A DNA stretch of 64,000 nt. Source: Candidatus Burkholderia crenata. GTDB taxonomy: Bacteria; Pseudomonadota; Gammaproteobacteria; Burkholderiales; Burkholderiaceae. The stretch is from contig LGTG01000643.1 in assembly GCA_001190015.1 (NCBI GenBank), positions 1 to 64,000 of the forward strand. Direction: 5' to 3'. A program made the position numbers and the translations under genes. The notes beneath the pieces were generated by a model. That model worked only from the letters and a program-made list of their open reading frames with translations, was not told the origin of the DNA and searched no databases. Positions 10,128 to 19,900 of this stretch are shown piece after piece; position 1 is the stretch's first letter; every line of letters starts with the position of its first letter.

Positions 10128-11669
10128 CTTGCAATTACCCATATTTTTCTACGATTCTCTGTTAATAAAGAATCCTTTCTGTTAACGTCGTTGCAAGATT
10201 AGTTGATGAGGGACGGCGATGACGAACAGAGGCGGTCGAAAGCGTGCATCGGAAGAAGCCTGTGATGCTAATGCGTGGCTGAACGAGGAAGCGGGACAAA
10301 GCCGGTTTCGCGATGAGCGTCTTGGCAAAAGATTCCGCCTGGTTCTCGAACGCCTGTGGTCGTGTATCGGGCAGAGCATTCCGATGGCCTTTCAGGATTG
10401 GTGCAACACGAAAGCGGCCTACCGGTTTCTGTCCAATCCCAAGGTCAGCGAACAAGTCATCCTGAGCGGGCATTTTGAGGCTACCCGGAGCCGGTTTGCT
10501 GCATCAGGAGGTCCCGTACTGATATTGCAAGACACGACTGAATTCTCGTACAAACGAGAGCGGCCCGAGCTGATCGGTTCGACACGTAAAGTCCCGAGTC
10601 GTCCGGACAAGAAGCGGCAAAGCCCGAAGCATACGGTTTGCGAGATCCTGATGCATTCGAGTCTGGCCGTTACCACCCAAGGCATTCCATTGGGTCTGGC
10701 TGCAATCAAATTCTGGAGCCGGAAGAAGTTCAAGGGGTGCGATGCGCTCAAGCGAAAGATCAATCCGACCCGCGTCCCAATCGAGGAGAAGGAAAGCTAC
10801 CGATGGCTGGAAAATCTGCGGCAATCGACAGCGCTGTTCGGCGAGCCCAACCGCTGTGTTCATGTTGGAGATCGCGAGAGCGACATTTATGAACTCTTCT
10901 GCCTCGCACACGAGCTACAAACGAACTTTCTCGTTCGAACCTGCGTTGATCGGCTCGCGGGAGATGGAAACCACACGATCGCACATGAGATGGATGAAGC
11001 ATGTCTCAAGGGTGTGCATCAGATCGCTGTCCGTGACCAGAACGGCAAGGTTGAGCGGGCTGTGCTGGAACTTCGATACCGCCGCATAACGATATTGCCG
11101 CCAATCGGCAAGCAACGCCGTTACCCGGCTCTGTCCCTGACGATAATTCATGCAGTTGAACAGGGGCTACCCAAGGCCAGAAAACGTATTGAATGGAAGT
11201 TGATCACCAATTTACCCGTTACTTCCCGCAGACAGGCTATTGAGAAACTTGACTGGTACGCACTGCGATGGAAAATCGAGGTGTTCCACAAGATTCTCAA
11301 GTCGGGCTGTAAGGCAGAAGAATCGAAGCTGCGAACCGCGGACCGGCTGGCCAATCTCATTGCAGTATTCTGCATCGTAAGCTGGCGTATCTTCTGGATA
11401 ACGACGGTGAACCGGGCTGCACCGCAGCTGCCCGCCGAAATCGCGATGACACCAACTGAAATACAGCTGCTTGATCAGTTGGTTAAAGATACCGCGAAGA
11501 CTTCAACCGCCGAACCTCTGTTATACCGTTAAACTTGCCCAACTGGGTGGCTATCTGGCCCGAGCCAATGATCCTCCTCCGGGCAATATCGTTGTCTGGC
11601 GAGGATTGGTAAGGCTTACAGATATCCTGCTCGGTTTCGAACTCGCCGAAAAATATGGGTAATTGCAAG
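10128..11669 (+). mobile_element. IS4-type element, copy B
   Basis: Complete copy with inverted ends CTTGCAATTACCCATATTT and a perfect 9-bp duplication GGTCTCGGG (10119-10127 and 11670-11678). The empty site survives at about 41.83 kb (GGTTTCGGG). A 9-bp duplication is characteristic of IS50-like members of the IS4 family. Confidence 0.93.
10219..11532 (+). CDS. IS4-family (IS50/Tn5-like) transposase
   Basis: 437 residues, nearly identical to the gene at 7758-9071 (a few substitutions such as YELF for YGLF and IHAVEQGLPK for IYAVEQGLTK). The three catalytic blocks ILQDTTEF, GDRESDIY and YALRWKIEVFHK are present, so the protein should be active. The start ATG at 10219 follows shortly after the left end. 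It lies in a complete element with a target duplication, which makes it the best candidate for the source of the other, decayed copies. Confidence 0.92.
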   Translation: MTNRGGRKRASEEACDANAWLNEEAGQSRFRDERLGKRFRLVLERLWSCIGQSIPMAFQDWCNTKAAYRFLSNPKVSEQVILSGHFEATRSRFAASGGPVLILQDTTEFSYKRERPELIGSTRKVPSRPDKKRQSPKHTVCEILMHSSLAVTTQGIPLGLAAIKFWSRKKFKGCDALKRKINPTRVPIEEKESYRWLENLRQSTALFGEPNRCVHVGDRESDIYELFCLAHELQTNFLVRTCVDRLAGDGNHTIAHEMDEACLKGVHQIAVRDQNGKVERAVLELRYRRITILPPIGKQRRYPALSLTIIHAVEQGLPKARKRIEWKLITNLPVTSRRQAIEKLDWYALRWKIEVFHKILKSGCKAEESKLRTADRLANLIAVFCIVSWRIFWITTVNRAAPQLPAEIAMTPTEIQLLDQLVKDTAKTSTAEPLLYR

Positions 11670-12030
11670 GGTCTCGGGTGCGTCGAAAGGAGCCCGAAGG
11701 GCGAGTGCAAACGCGACCGGTGCAACTCATTTCTTAAGGGGGTGACGCAGGAGTCGGGATGCGGTAGAAGAAAGTTTTACCTACCGCCGAACAAACAGGT
11801 CCGACACTGGCCCAAACTGCCAGGTTAATTCCGGTGTCGAACCCAACACACGTACGACGGCTTAGGTTCAAGCAGTCGTTGCAACACCATCATTTAGGTT
11901 GCGAATATTAACTCTTCAAACGCCTCGGCTGGTATCTTCCAATCGAGGGCTTTGCGTGGTCTGCAATTAAGCGCGTTCGCAACTGCGTCGAGTTCTCGCT
12001 CGGAGTATCGACTAATGTCGGTGCCTTTAG

Positions 12031-13385
12031 CAGTCTGTTGAAAAGTGCCCCGTCATGATGACCGAAACAGTGTTCAAGAGGTTTGCACATGCAATTTGCT
12101 GCTGAATTGCGGGTTCGCCGAGTGGTTTTGACAGGCAGTGCGCAGGCACGCCAGCCCGGCGCCGTAAGGTGCTCGCACCATGGCGGCTCATTGCAACGCT
12201 CCTTGTGGCACCACGCTTGGCATTCGGGCCATGCGGGTCAGATTGCTCGCGGCCATCGTCAGCTTGAAGTGCTGGTCAACGCGCTTGATGCCGCGATAGA
12301 CCGTCTGCCGGATCCGGCCAATTGTCTTGCCCCAGCCGAAATGCTCTTCGATACGTTTGCGGATGACCTGGCTTATTCGGTAGCCCGCGTGCCGCGAGGT
12401 GCGCCCGTCAATTGCGCTGCCGCCGTAGCGCTCATCGTTGCGGGCGACGTGCGGCGTCACATTGCGAGCGCGGCAATCGTTCACGAAGTCGCGCGTGTCG
12501 TAAGCCTTGTCAGCGCCTACGGTCTTCGCATGGCCGCCAGGCACGCAGTCAAGCAACCGCAATGCGCTCGCGCGCTCCGCGAATCCGTCTGCATGACTGA
12601 CCACGGCGCCGACCACCAGCCCCGAGCGGTTCTCCATCAGGATGTGTCCCTGGTAGAACAGGATGACTGGACTCTTTTTGCTTTTCTTGAACAGACGTGC
12701 ATCCGGATTCGTGCTCGACTCATGCGTATCGTTGCTGCGTCGCTTGCCCTTCCAGTCCTTGTCGGCATTGCGCCCGCTGCTTGGCGGCGGTGGTCCATCG
12801 TCTGAGCCGTCCTTCGCACGGAAGCTCTTGTGACTCGTCCATGCCTGAATCAGCGTACCGTCCACCGAGAAATGCTCTCTGGACAGCAAGCCCCGTTTGT
12901 CGGCCAGACTCATGACTTCGGTGAAGAACGCTTCCACGACTTCGTGCTCGAGCAACCGGTCGCGGTTCTTCGAGAACACCGAGTGGTCCCACACGGCGTC
13001 CTCGATCGCCAGTCCAATGAACCAGCGAAACAGCAGGTTGTAGCGCATCTGCTCCATCAGCATGCGCTCGCTGCGCACCGAGTAGAACACCTGCAGGAGC
13101 AGCGCACGCAGCAGCTTCTCGGGTGCAATCGAGGCACGGCCGGTGTCGGCATAGATGACGCCAAACAGCCCGTTGAGCCGTTTCAACGCTTCGTTGACCA
13201 GCAGTCGAATTGGTCTCAGCGGGTGATCCGCCGGGACGAAATCCTCCAGCTTGACCGTAGTAAACAGAGGTTCTTGCATCTCATCCAATCCGCGCATCGC
13301 ATCCATCGCCAAAGATTATGAACACGATATCCATAACGCTTGTCCCTCAAACCCCGCTTACACGGTACCCAATTTCAACAGCCTG
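12031..13385 (-). mobile_element. IS5-type element, copy 2 (complete)
   Basis: The element ends are CAGTCTGTTGAAA (left) and TTTCAACAGCCTG (right), flanked by TTAG on both sides (12027-12030, 13386-13389), which is a YTAR target. It is the only copy in the window with an uninterrupted transposase gene. Confidence 0.92.
12188..13312 (-). CDS. IS5/IS1182-like transposase (DUF772 + DDE)
   Basis: 374 residues, complete. The N-terminal DUF772-type domain (LEDFVPADHPLRPIRLLVNEAL...SERMLMEQMRYNLLFRWFIGL) is followed by the DDE core. EHFSVDGTLIQAWTSHKSF carries the first Asp, GADKAYDTRDFVNDCRARNV the second, and ISQVIRKRIEEHFGWGKTIG the Glu. It is the reference against which eleven other copies or fragments here can be judged. 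The family label (IS5 or IS1182) is from domain organisation; the YTAR target favours IS5. Confidence 0.9.
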   Translation of the reverse strand: MAMDAMRGLDEMQEPLFTTVKLEDFVPADHPLRPIRLLVNEALKRLNGLFGVIYADTGRASIAPEKLLRALLLQVFYSVRSERMLMEQMRYNLLFRWFIGLAIEDAVWDHSVFSKNRDRLLEHEVVEAFFTEVMSLADKRGLLSREHFSVDGTLIQAWTSHKSFRAKDGSDDGPPPPSSGRNADKDWKGKRRSNDTHESSTNPDARLFKKSKKSPVILFYQGHILMENRSGLVVGAVVSHADGFAERASALRLLDCVPGGHAKTVGADKAYDTRDFVNDCRARNVTPHVARNDERYGGSAIDGRTSRHAGYRISQVIRKRIEEHFGWGKTIGRIRQTVYRGIKRVDQHFKLTMAASNLTRMARMPSVVPQGALQ

Positions 13386-14541
13386 TTAGGGAAATACTGT
13401 CGGAGCAGCCCGTTAGTGTTTTCGTCAGTCCCGCGCTGCCACGGACTTCGTGGATCACAGAAATAAATCGACAAACCTGTGTCGATCTTTAGCTGCGCGT
13501 GCTGCGCCATTTCGGCTCCCTGATCCCAAGTCAGCGATTTGCATAAATAATCAGGCAGCATGGCCATCTTCGCGGTGATAGCATTGCGCACAGCCTCGGC
13601 TCCGTGACCACAGCTAACGCCGGCCCGTTCTTCAGTCGTGCACCGGAGCCGTGGCCTGGCATGGGTGGAAGATGTAGAAGCATGGTGAAGCGGGTTGTTC
13701 GTTCAACCAAGGTACCAATCGCAGAGCTGTTCAGGCCGGATGATCAGGTCGCCTTCCCAGTGACCCGGCACGGCGCGATCTGCAGCTTCGGTCAGGCGCT
13801 CACTGATCATGACCTCGGGGGTGATAAAACTTTTGCCCCGTTGTCTCGTTCTAGCGCGCGGCACGCGCAGTGCCCGGCCCGTGCGTAGACATGCGGACAA
13901 TTCACGTCGCAACGTGCCGCGGCCTTGTATGTAAAGCGCCTGATAGATAGCTTCGTGTGAGATCCGCATAGACTCATCATCAGGAAAGTCAACCCGCAAT
14001 CGGCGACCGCTCCGGCCAATCGGCTCTGCACATATGTTCGTAGCCGTTCGCTCCCTGCGAGCTTGACGGCTTTCGGCCGTTTGGCTGCTCGTTCTGCTTT
14101 CCACTGCGCGATTGTCGCCCGATAGATTAGCGTACCACCACGTGTAGCCGCGTTCCGGTGCAATTCACGCGAGATAGTCGACGGCGACCGACCTAGCCTT
14201 CGTGCGATCTTTCGAATCCCGTAATCTTGAGCCCACTGCAGCGCAATCTCCTCACGTTCTGAGAATGATAGGTATCGGCCCGAGCGAGGCACCAACTCAA
14301 TCGGCGGCATGCCACCGACTTCGCGAAACCATCGCGGACCCGATGATTATGACACGCCGCAGCGTCACTTTCCATTCCCTCGGCAATAAATTTCCAGAAC
14401 GCTTGCTTCGTCTCAAACTGATTGACACCTGGCCTGCCCGGCGATGGCATCATTGGCCTCCCGGTTTGTTGCGAGCTCCAGCTTCGCGGTCGCCCCATTT
14501 AACATCTCCAAATTTCGAGATGTTGCAACAACCGGTTGAAT

Positions 14542-15322
14542 TCGCCGCTCTGCGTGGGTCGCCAACCTCGACAATCCGCGTACCCGCCGCGCATACCAAA
14601 CGGACCTGCAGGATTTCATGGGTTTTGCAGGTATCCAGCTATCCAGCGGCCAGAAGAATTTCGCGTCGTGACGCGCTTACGTACTCGCCTGGCGCAAGAT
14701 GCTCGAGACACGCGCTGTCGGGCGCGACCATCCGGCGGAATATCTGTGCGAGAAAAACGCAGTCGATTTCAACCCCGTGAAGGGGGCGAAGCGCCCTAAG
14801 GTCGACAGTCATGAAAGCAAGACGCCGGCGATCGGCGACCATCAGGCGCCGGACCCCACGACGTTGAAAGGGCTGCGCGATCGCACTGCTCTCCGTGCTG
14901 CTCTATCACGGACTGCGCCGCGAAGAGCTCTGTCTGCTAACGGTTCGGGACGTTCACGCGCGTCGCGGCGTCCTGCACCTGCGCGTGCACGGCAAGGGCG
15001 GCAAGCTCCGGAGGCGGCTGGCCACGGCGGGCAACCGGCAGCACCGCTATTCCAGCCGGCAAGGCGCACCACCGGCGGAAGCGATTACGCCGGATGGGGT
15101 ATACAAGGTCGTGCAGGCATACGCTGCGGCCGCGAAGATTGCAGTCGACGGTCTGGCGTGCATGGCCTGCGCGCGACGGCGGCCACCAATGCACTTGATC
15201 ACGAAGCCGATCTCGCCAAGGTGCAGGCATGGCTCGGGCACACCAATATTGCGACGACCCGGCTCTATGATCGTCGCCGTCACCCGCCGGAAGACTCGCC
15301 CACTTTCAAGGTGGCGTATTGA
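14542..15322 (+). pseudogene. Tyrosine recombinase/integrase, frameshifted, 5'-truncated
   Basis: Fragments in several frames read NPRTRRAYQTDLQDFMGFAG, KMLETRA, LCEKNAVDFNPVKGAKRP, SVLLYHGLRREELCLLTVRDVHARRG with the first catalytic Arg, LRVHGKGGKLRR, and HGLRATAATNALDHEADLAKVQAWLGHTNIATTRLYDRR. The last block contains the Arg, His and nucleophilic Tyr of the family. At least four frameshifts are present, and the N-terminus was removed by IS30 copy 2. A different integrase remnant is at 23901. Confidence 0.8.
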
Positions 15323-15481
15323 CCATGCAGCGCGGCTCACGTGGGTAAAGAATGGCCGCGAGACCGTGATCTTTCACCTCCCCGTGCCTGCTTGATGACA
15401 CGCGCTATCTCGCATGGGCGTCTCCGAGGTGACTCGACTCCGCCTCGTCCAGCTGTGACCCCTGCCCCTCGCATGAACCTC

Positions 15482-15545
15482 TTGACATATTCTGACATAT
15501 GCTTAAACTGGGGGCATGGTTTTTAATCATTCGGAGGGCACGCGA
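15482..15545 (+). promoter_or_regulatory. vapBC promoter/operator region and RBS
   Basis: TTGACA at 15482-15487 is a good -35 box; TTAAAC at 15503-15508 is a weak -10. TGACATAT occurs twice in direct repeat (15483-15490 and 15493-15500, 10 bp apart) across the -35 region, where a VapB-type repressor could bind. GGAGGG at 15533-15538 is a strong RBS for the ATG at 15545. Confidence 0.55.
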
Positions 15546-15808
15546 TGCGTACCGTATCAATCTTCAGGAACAACACCAATCAGGCAGTCCGTATCCCAAA
15601 GGATATGCAGTTCGAGGGGGTCACTATCCTGGAAATTCGCCGCGAAGGGGACACACTCCTGTTGCGGCCGGCACGTCCGAACTGGTCGTCGTTTTCCAGC
15701 GAGCCGCTGACCGACGCGGACTTTCTCTCCGAACGCCCCACCATTATCGGGTCGGGTCGCTTTGACTTGACAGGTGTAGGCGAAGAAGGGGTGGAGTCGA
15801 GCCAGTGA
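15545..15808 (+). CDS. vapB: VapB-type antitoxin (AbrB/MazE-like)
   Basis: 87 residues. The N-terminus MRTVSIFRNNTNQAVRIPKD is a swapped-hairpin AbrB/SpoVT-type DNA-binding domain, as in VapB antitoxins. The C-terminal half (about 45-87: SEPLTDADFLSERP...FDLTG) would wrap the toxin. It should neutralise VapC and repress the operon. The stop overlaps the vapC start by GTGA, the classic coupled arrangement. The frame is intact. Confidence 0.85.
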   Translation: MRTVSIFRNNTNQAVRIPKDMQFEGVTILEIRREGDTLLLRPARPNWSSFSSEPLTDADFLSERPTIIGSGRFDLTGVGEEGVESSQ

Positions 15809-16230
15809 CCCAGCTTTACATGCTCGACACAAACATCTGTTCATTCATTATGCGTGAGCGTCCGCCCGAACTATTGGCACGACTACAGGCTTGTGTTGAT
15901 GCGCAACAGCGCATTGTCGTTTCCGCGGTCACATACGCAGAAATGCGATTTGGTGCTGTTGGCAAAAAAGCATCGCCAAAGCACGGTGCGTTGGTGTCGG
16001 CTTTTGTCGTGCGTCTGGACGGCGTGTTGCCTTGGGATGCCGCTGCGGTGGACGAAACGGCCCGGATTCGCGTCGAGCTGGCGAGACTTGGAACGCCGAT
16101 AGGCGACAACGACTCGGCGATTGCGGGTCATGCAATATCGGCTGGCGCGATCCTCGTAACGAATAACGTGCGGGAATTCAAACGCGTTCCAGAACTTCGC
16201 TTCGAAGATTGGGCCACGCTCGGCAAATGA
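15805..16230 (+). CDS. vapC: VapC-type toxin (PIN-domain ribonuclease)
   Basis: 141 residues starting with GTG at 15805, inside the vapB stop. PIN-domain acidic residues are visible: MLDTNICSF (Asp, residues 5-9), TYAEMRFG (Glu, about 49), and GDNDSAIAGHA (two Asp, about 100). VapC toxins are Mg-dependent RNases, many of which cut initiator tRNA or 23S rRNA. The intact pair amid pseudogenes suggests selection through post-segregational killing. A role in tRNA cleavage would be of interest given the tRNA array at 30.3 kb, but nothing in the sequence links them. Confidence 0.9.
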   Translation: MTQLYMLDTNICSFIMRERPPELLARLQACVDAQQRIVVSAVTYAEMRFGAVGKKASPKHGALVSAFVVRLDGVLPWDAAAVDETARIRVELARLGTPIGDNDSAIAGHAISAGAILVTNNVREFKRVPELRFEDWATLGK

Positions 16231-16246
16231 AACAGGAAGGGCGAAG

Positions 16247-17350
16247 GCGAATTCAACCGGTCGTTGCAACATCTCGAAATTTGGAGGTGTTAAATGGGGC
16301 GACCGCGTAGCTAGGGCTCGCAACAAACCGGGAGGCCGATGATGCCATCGCCGGGCAGGCCAGGTGTCAATCAGTTTGAGACGAAGCAAGCGTTCTGGAA
16401 ATTTATTGCCGAGGGAATGGAAAGTGACGCTGCGGCGTGTCATAATCGTCGGGTCCGCGATGGTTTCGCGAAGTCGGTGGCATGCCGCCGATTGAGTTGG
16501 TGCCTCGCTCGGGCCGATACCTATCATTCTCAGAACGTGAGGAGATTGCGCTGCAGTGGGCTCAAGATTACGGGATTCGAAAGATCGCACGAAGGCTAGG
16601 TCGGTCGCCGTCGACTATCTCGCGTGAATTGCACCGGAACGCGGCTACACGTGGTGGTACGCTAATCTATCGGGCGACAATCGCGCAGTGGAAAGCAGAA
16701 CGAGCAGCCAAACGGCCGAAAGCCGTCAAGCTCGCAGGGAGCGAACGGCTACGAACATATGTGCAGAGCCGATTGGCCGGAGCGGTCGCCGATTGCGGGT
16801 TGACTTTCCTGATGATGAGTCTATGCGGATCTCACACGAAGCCATCTATCAGGCGCTTTACATACAAGGCCGCGGCGCGTTGCGACGTGAATTGTCCGCA
16901 TGTCTGCGCACGGGCCGGGCACTGCGCGTGCCGCGCGCTAGAACGAGACAACGGGGCAAAAGTTTTATCACCCCCGAGGTCATGATCAGTGAGCGCCCGA
17001 CCGAAGCTGCAGATCGCGCCGTGCCGGGTCACTGGGAAGGCGACCTGATCATCGGCCTGAACAGCTCTGCGATTGGTACCTTGGTTGAACGAACAACCCG
17101 CTTCACCATGCTTCTACATCTTCCACCCATGCCAGGCCACGGCTCCGGTGCACGACTGAAGAACGGGCCGGCGTTATTTGCTGTGCACGAAGCCGAGGCC
17201 GTACGCAATGCTATCACCGCGAAGATGGCCATGCTACCTGATTATTTATGCAAATTTGTCGATTTATTTCTGTGATCCACGAAGTCCGTGGCAGCGCGGG
17301 ATTGACGAAAACACTAACGGGCACGGGCTGCTCCGACAGTATTTCCCTAA
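16247..17350 (+). pseudogene. IS30-family element, copy 3, 3'-truncated
   Basis: The left terminal repeat starts near 16247 and the transposase ATG is at 16294. The long open part from 16482 encodes IELVPRSGRYLSFSEREEIALQWAQDY, then [17 protein letters not shown] segment between the HTH and the DDE core is deleted near 16785, as in copy 2. The DDE core reads [27 protein letters not shown]. The block around LTWDQG is deleted near 17255 (DYLCK joined to a shifted frame). At 17347-17350 (CTAA) it abuts IS5 copy 3. Confidence 0.85.
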
Positions 17351-18482
17351 CAGGCTGTTGAAAAGCGCCCCGTCATGACGACCGAAGCAGTGTTCAAGAG
17401 GTTTGCACAAATTTGCTGCTGAATTGCGGGTTCGCCGAGTGGTTTTGGCAGGCAGTGCGCAAGCACGCCAGCCCGGCGCCGTACGGTGCTCGCACATGGC
17501 GGCTCATTACAACGCTCCTTGTGGCACCACGCTTGGCATTCGGGCCATGCGGGTCAGATTGCGCGCGCGGCAATCGTTCACGAAGTCGCGCGTGTCGTAA
17601 GCCTTGTCAGCGCCTACGGTCTTCGCATGGCCGCCAGGCACGCAGTCAAGCAACCGCAATGCGCTCGCGCGCTCCGCGAATCCGTCTGCATGACTGACCA
17701 CGGCGCCGACCACCAGCCCCGAGCGGTTCTCCATCAGGATGTGTCCCTGGTAGCACAGGATGGCTGGACTCTTTTTGCTCTTCTTGAACAGACGTGCATC
17801 CGGATCCGTGCTCGACTCATGCGTATCGTTGCTGCGTCGCTTGCCCTTCCAGTCCGTGTCGGCATTGCGCCCGCTGCTTGGCGGCGGTAGTCCATCGTCT
17901 GAGCCGTCCTTCGCACGGAAGCTCTTGTGACTCGCCCATGCCTGAATCAGCGTACCGTCCACCGAGAAATGCTCTCTGGACAGCAAGCCCCGTTTGTCGG
18001 CCAGACTCATGACTTCGGTGAAGAACGCTTCCACGACTTCGTGCTCGAGCAACCGGTCGCGGTTCTTCGAGAACACCGAGTGGTCCCACACGGCGTCCTC
18101 GATCGCCAGTCCAATGAACCAGCGAAACAGCAGGTTGTAGCGCATCTGCTCCATCAGCATGCGCTCGCTGCGCACCGAGTAGAACACCTGCAGGAGCAGC
18201 GCACGCAGCAGCTTCTCGGGTGCAATCGAGGCACGGCCGGTGTCGGCATAGATGACGCCAAACAGCCCGTTGAGCCGTTTCAACGCTTCGTTGACCAGCA
18301 GTCGAATTGGTCTCAGCGGGTGATCCGCCGGGACGAAATCCTCCAGCTTGACCGTAGCAAACAGAGGTTCTTGCATCTCATCCAATCCGCGCATCGCATC
18401 CATCGCCAAAGATTATGAACACGATATCCATAACGCTTGTCCCTCAAACCCCGCTTACACGGGACCCAATTTCAACAGCCTG
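17351..18482 (-). pseudogene. IS5-type element, copy 3 (internal deletion)
   Basis: Both ends are present and flanked by CTAA (17347-17350, 18483-18486). The transposase (start 18409) is open for 300 codons but ends DCRARNLTRMARMPSVVPQGAL because the segment encoding the last catalytic region is deleted. Copy 1 has the same deletion. Without the RKRIEEHFGWGKT block it cannot be active. Confidence 0.88.
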
Positions 18483-18486
18483 CTAA

Positions 18487-18975
18487 GGCTTCAACCGCTT
18501 CGTTACCTCCACGATTGCTCCGGTTGCTTTCCGGCTGGAGCGGTTGCCGGGCGGGGCTTACACCCGCTGGGAAAAGCGCCGCCTTTGCATGGCGCACGCC
18601 ATGCAAAGACAGTAGGCGTTGACAAGGCTTACGATACGCGCGACTTCGTGAACGATTTGCCGCGCTCGCAATGTGACGCCGCACGTCGCACGCAACGATG
18701 AGCGCTACGGCGGTAGCGCAATTGACGGGCGCACCTCGCGGCACGCGGGCTACCAAATAAGCCAGGTCATCCGCAAACGTATCGAAGAGCATTTCGGCTG
18801 GGGCAAGACAATTGGCCGGATCCGGCAGACGGTCTATCTCGGCATCAAGCGCGTTGACCAGCAATTCAAGCTGACGAGGGCCGCGCGCAATCTGACCCAC
18901 ATGGCCCGAATGCCAAGCGTGGTGCCACAAGGAGCGTTGCAATGAGCCGCCATGGTGCGAACACCGTACGGCACC
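18487..18975 (+). repeat. Duplicated block: 125-bp unknown sequence fused to an IS5 3' fragment
   Basis: 18487-18610 is not IS5 sequence and recurs, with small indels, at 40868-40985. In both places it follows an IS5 right end plus CTAAGG and joins, at the HAKTVG codons, the last third of an IS5 transposase in plus orientation. The two loci therefore share an ancestral rearrangement. Confidence 0.75.
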
Positions 18976-18977
18976 GG

Positions 18978-19900
18978 GCCTGTTAGCGGCGGTGCATCCG
19001 ACACTAAACGGCGGCGTTGGGTTGAATAGAAGCGAAGTGACCAAGGGCCGTTGCTGCTAGCCCATGGTTGTCGGCCTGCTCGTGCTCAGAATGGATCGTC
19101 GACATCGGTTAGGCGAGCATTCACGGGAGGCGCGCGTTGTTCGCGCTGTAGCTCGTGCAGTGCGAGCTGGTAGTGCGTGCAGATCCGCTCGCGTAGATCG
19201 TCGATGAGTTCGACGATGGCGAGCGCTCGCTCGGCGGACCAAGTTGTCCGGGATCAGGAAGTCGAGCCCGCAAGTGATCCTGGAAGGCGACTGATGGCGC
19301 GTCATGATGTCTTCTTCTCGGCCTTAGCCGTACTGCGCTTCTTCGTGCGTTGCTGAGCGCGTTCACGTGCCTCTTTCACCCGATAGGACTCGCCCTCGAT
19401 CACCACGACTTCTGCACGATGCACTAGTCGGTCAACAAGGGAGACGACGCAAGCCGCATTCGGAAACACCTCATGCCATTCTGCGAACGGTCGATTTGTT
19501 GTAACCACCGTTGATGCAACGCCGTATCTCCTGCTGACGAGTTCGAACAGCAGATCGGCGTGGCGGTTCGAGTACGAGAGGTATCCGACCTCGTCGATCA
19601 CGAGGACGTCGGGCGAGGCATAGCGGTTCAGTCGGCGGCGCAAAGCCGAATCGCTATCGAGCGCGGCCAATTCACCGAGCATCTGGCCGGCGGTCGTGAA
19701 CAAGGCAAGTGTGGCCCTGCACGATTGCCTGATAGGCGAGATTGAGCGCTAAGGTCGATTTGCCGACGCCTTTTGGACCGATCAGCACGACGTTAGCGGT
19801 GTCCTTGATGAACTAAGCGCCATCAGCTCTTCGACGGCGGTACGATCACACCGTTTGGGCCCACGCCCAATCGAAGTCGCACAACGGTTTGAAGCTGCCC
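18978..19900 (-). pseudogene. istB: IS21-type right end with istB (ATPase) remnant
   Basis: The terminal repeat TGTTAGCGGCGGTGCATCC starts at 18978. The minus strand carries a remnant of a small downstream gene (19060-19310) and then istB. IstB segments are GPKGVGKST-like (Walker A, near 19760), SPDVLVIDEVGYLSYSNRHADLLFELVSRRY (Walker B), and NRPFAEWHEVFPNAACVVSLVDRLVHRAEVV. The frame is shifted after the Walker A part. The N-terminus is cut at about 19900, where an aldo/keto reductase remnant begins. IstB is the ATPase helper of IstA transposase. Confidence 0.85.

Larger units (their letters stand above)
10009..11858 (+). mobile_element. IS21-type element, left-end fragment split by IS4-type copy B
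   Basis: The non-coding left end starts TGTGAACGGCGGTCAG at 10009 and matches the uninterrupted sequence at 41718-42020. It is cut at 10127 and resumes at 11670, with the 41.8-kb copy serving as the empty site. At about 11858 it is truncated by the 3' end of IS30 copy 2, so no istA/istB genes remain here. Confidence 0.8.
11859..14541 (-). pseudogene. IS30-family element (copy 2) split by an IS5-type insertion
   Basis: The transposase starts at 14498, reads in pieces to 13386, and finishes at 11894-12030 with KGTDISRYSERELDAVANALNCRPRKALDWKIPAEAFEEL. The IS5-type element 12031-13385 sits between, with TTAG on both sides. Removing it rejoins the Phe-Pro-Lys codons of the IS30 gene. Extra frameshifts lie in the N-terminal half, and a segment between the HTH and the DDE core (near 14005) is missing. 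The terminal repeats are near 11859-11885 and 14515-14541 (GTTGCAAC core). Confidence 0.87.

Noticed and set aside
12083-13321. Long plus-strand frames opposite the IS5 transposase (240 and 163 codons)
   Set aside because: They are antisense shadows of a high-GC transposase gene and recur identically with every IS5 copy.
14542-15322. Integron integrase with attC cassettes
   Set aside because: The recombinase fragments lack the integron-specific insertion as far as can be read, and no attC-like palindromes are seen; vapBC has its own promoter.
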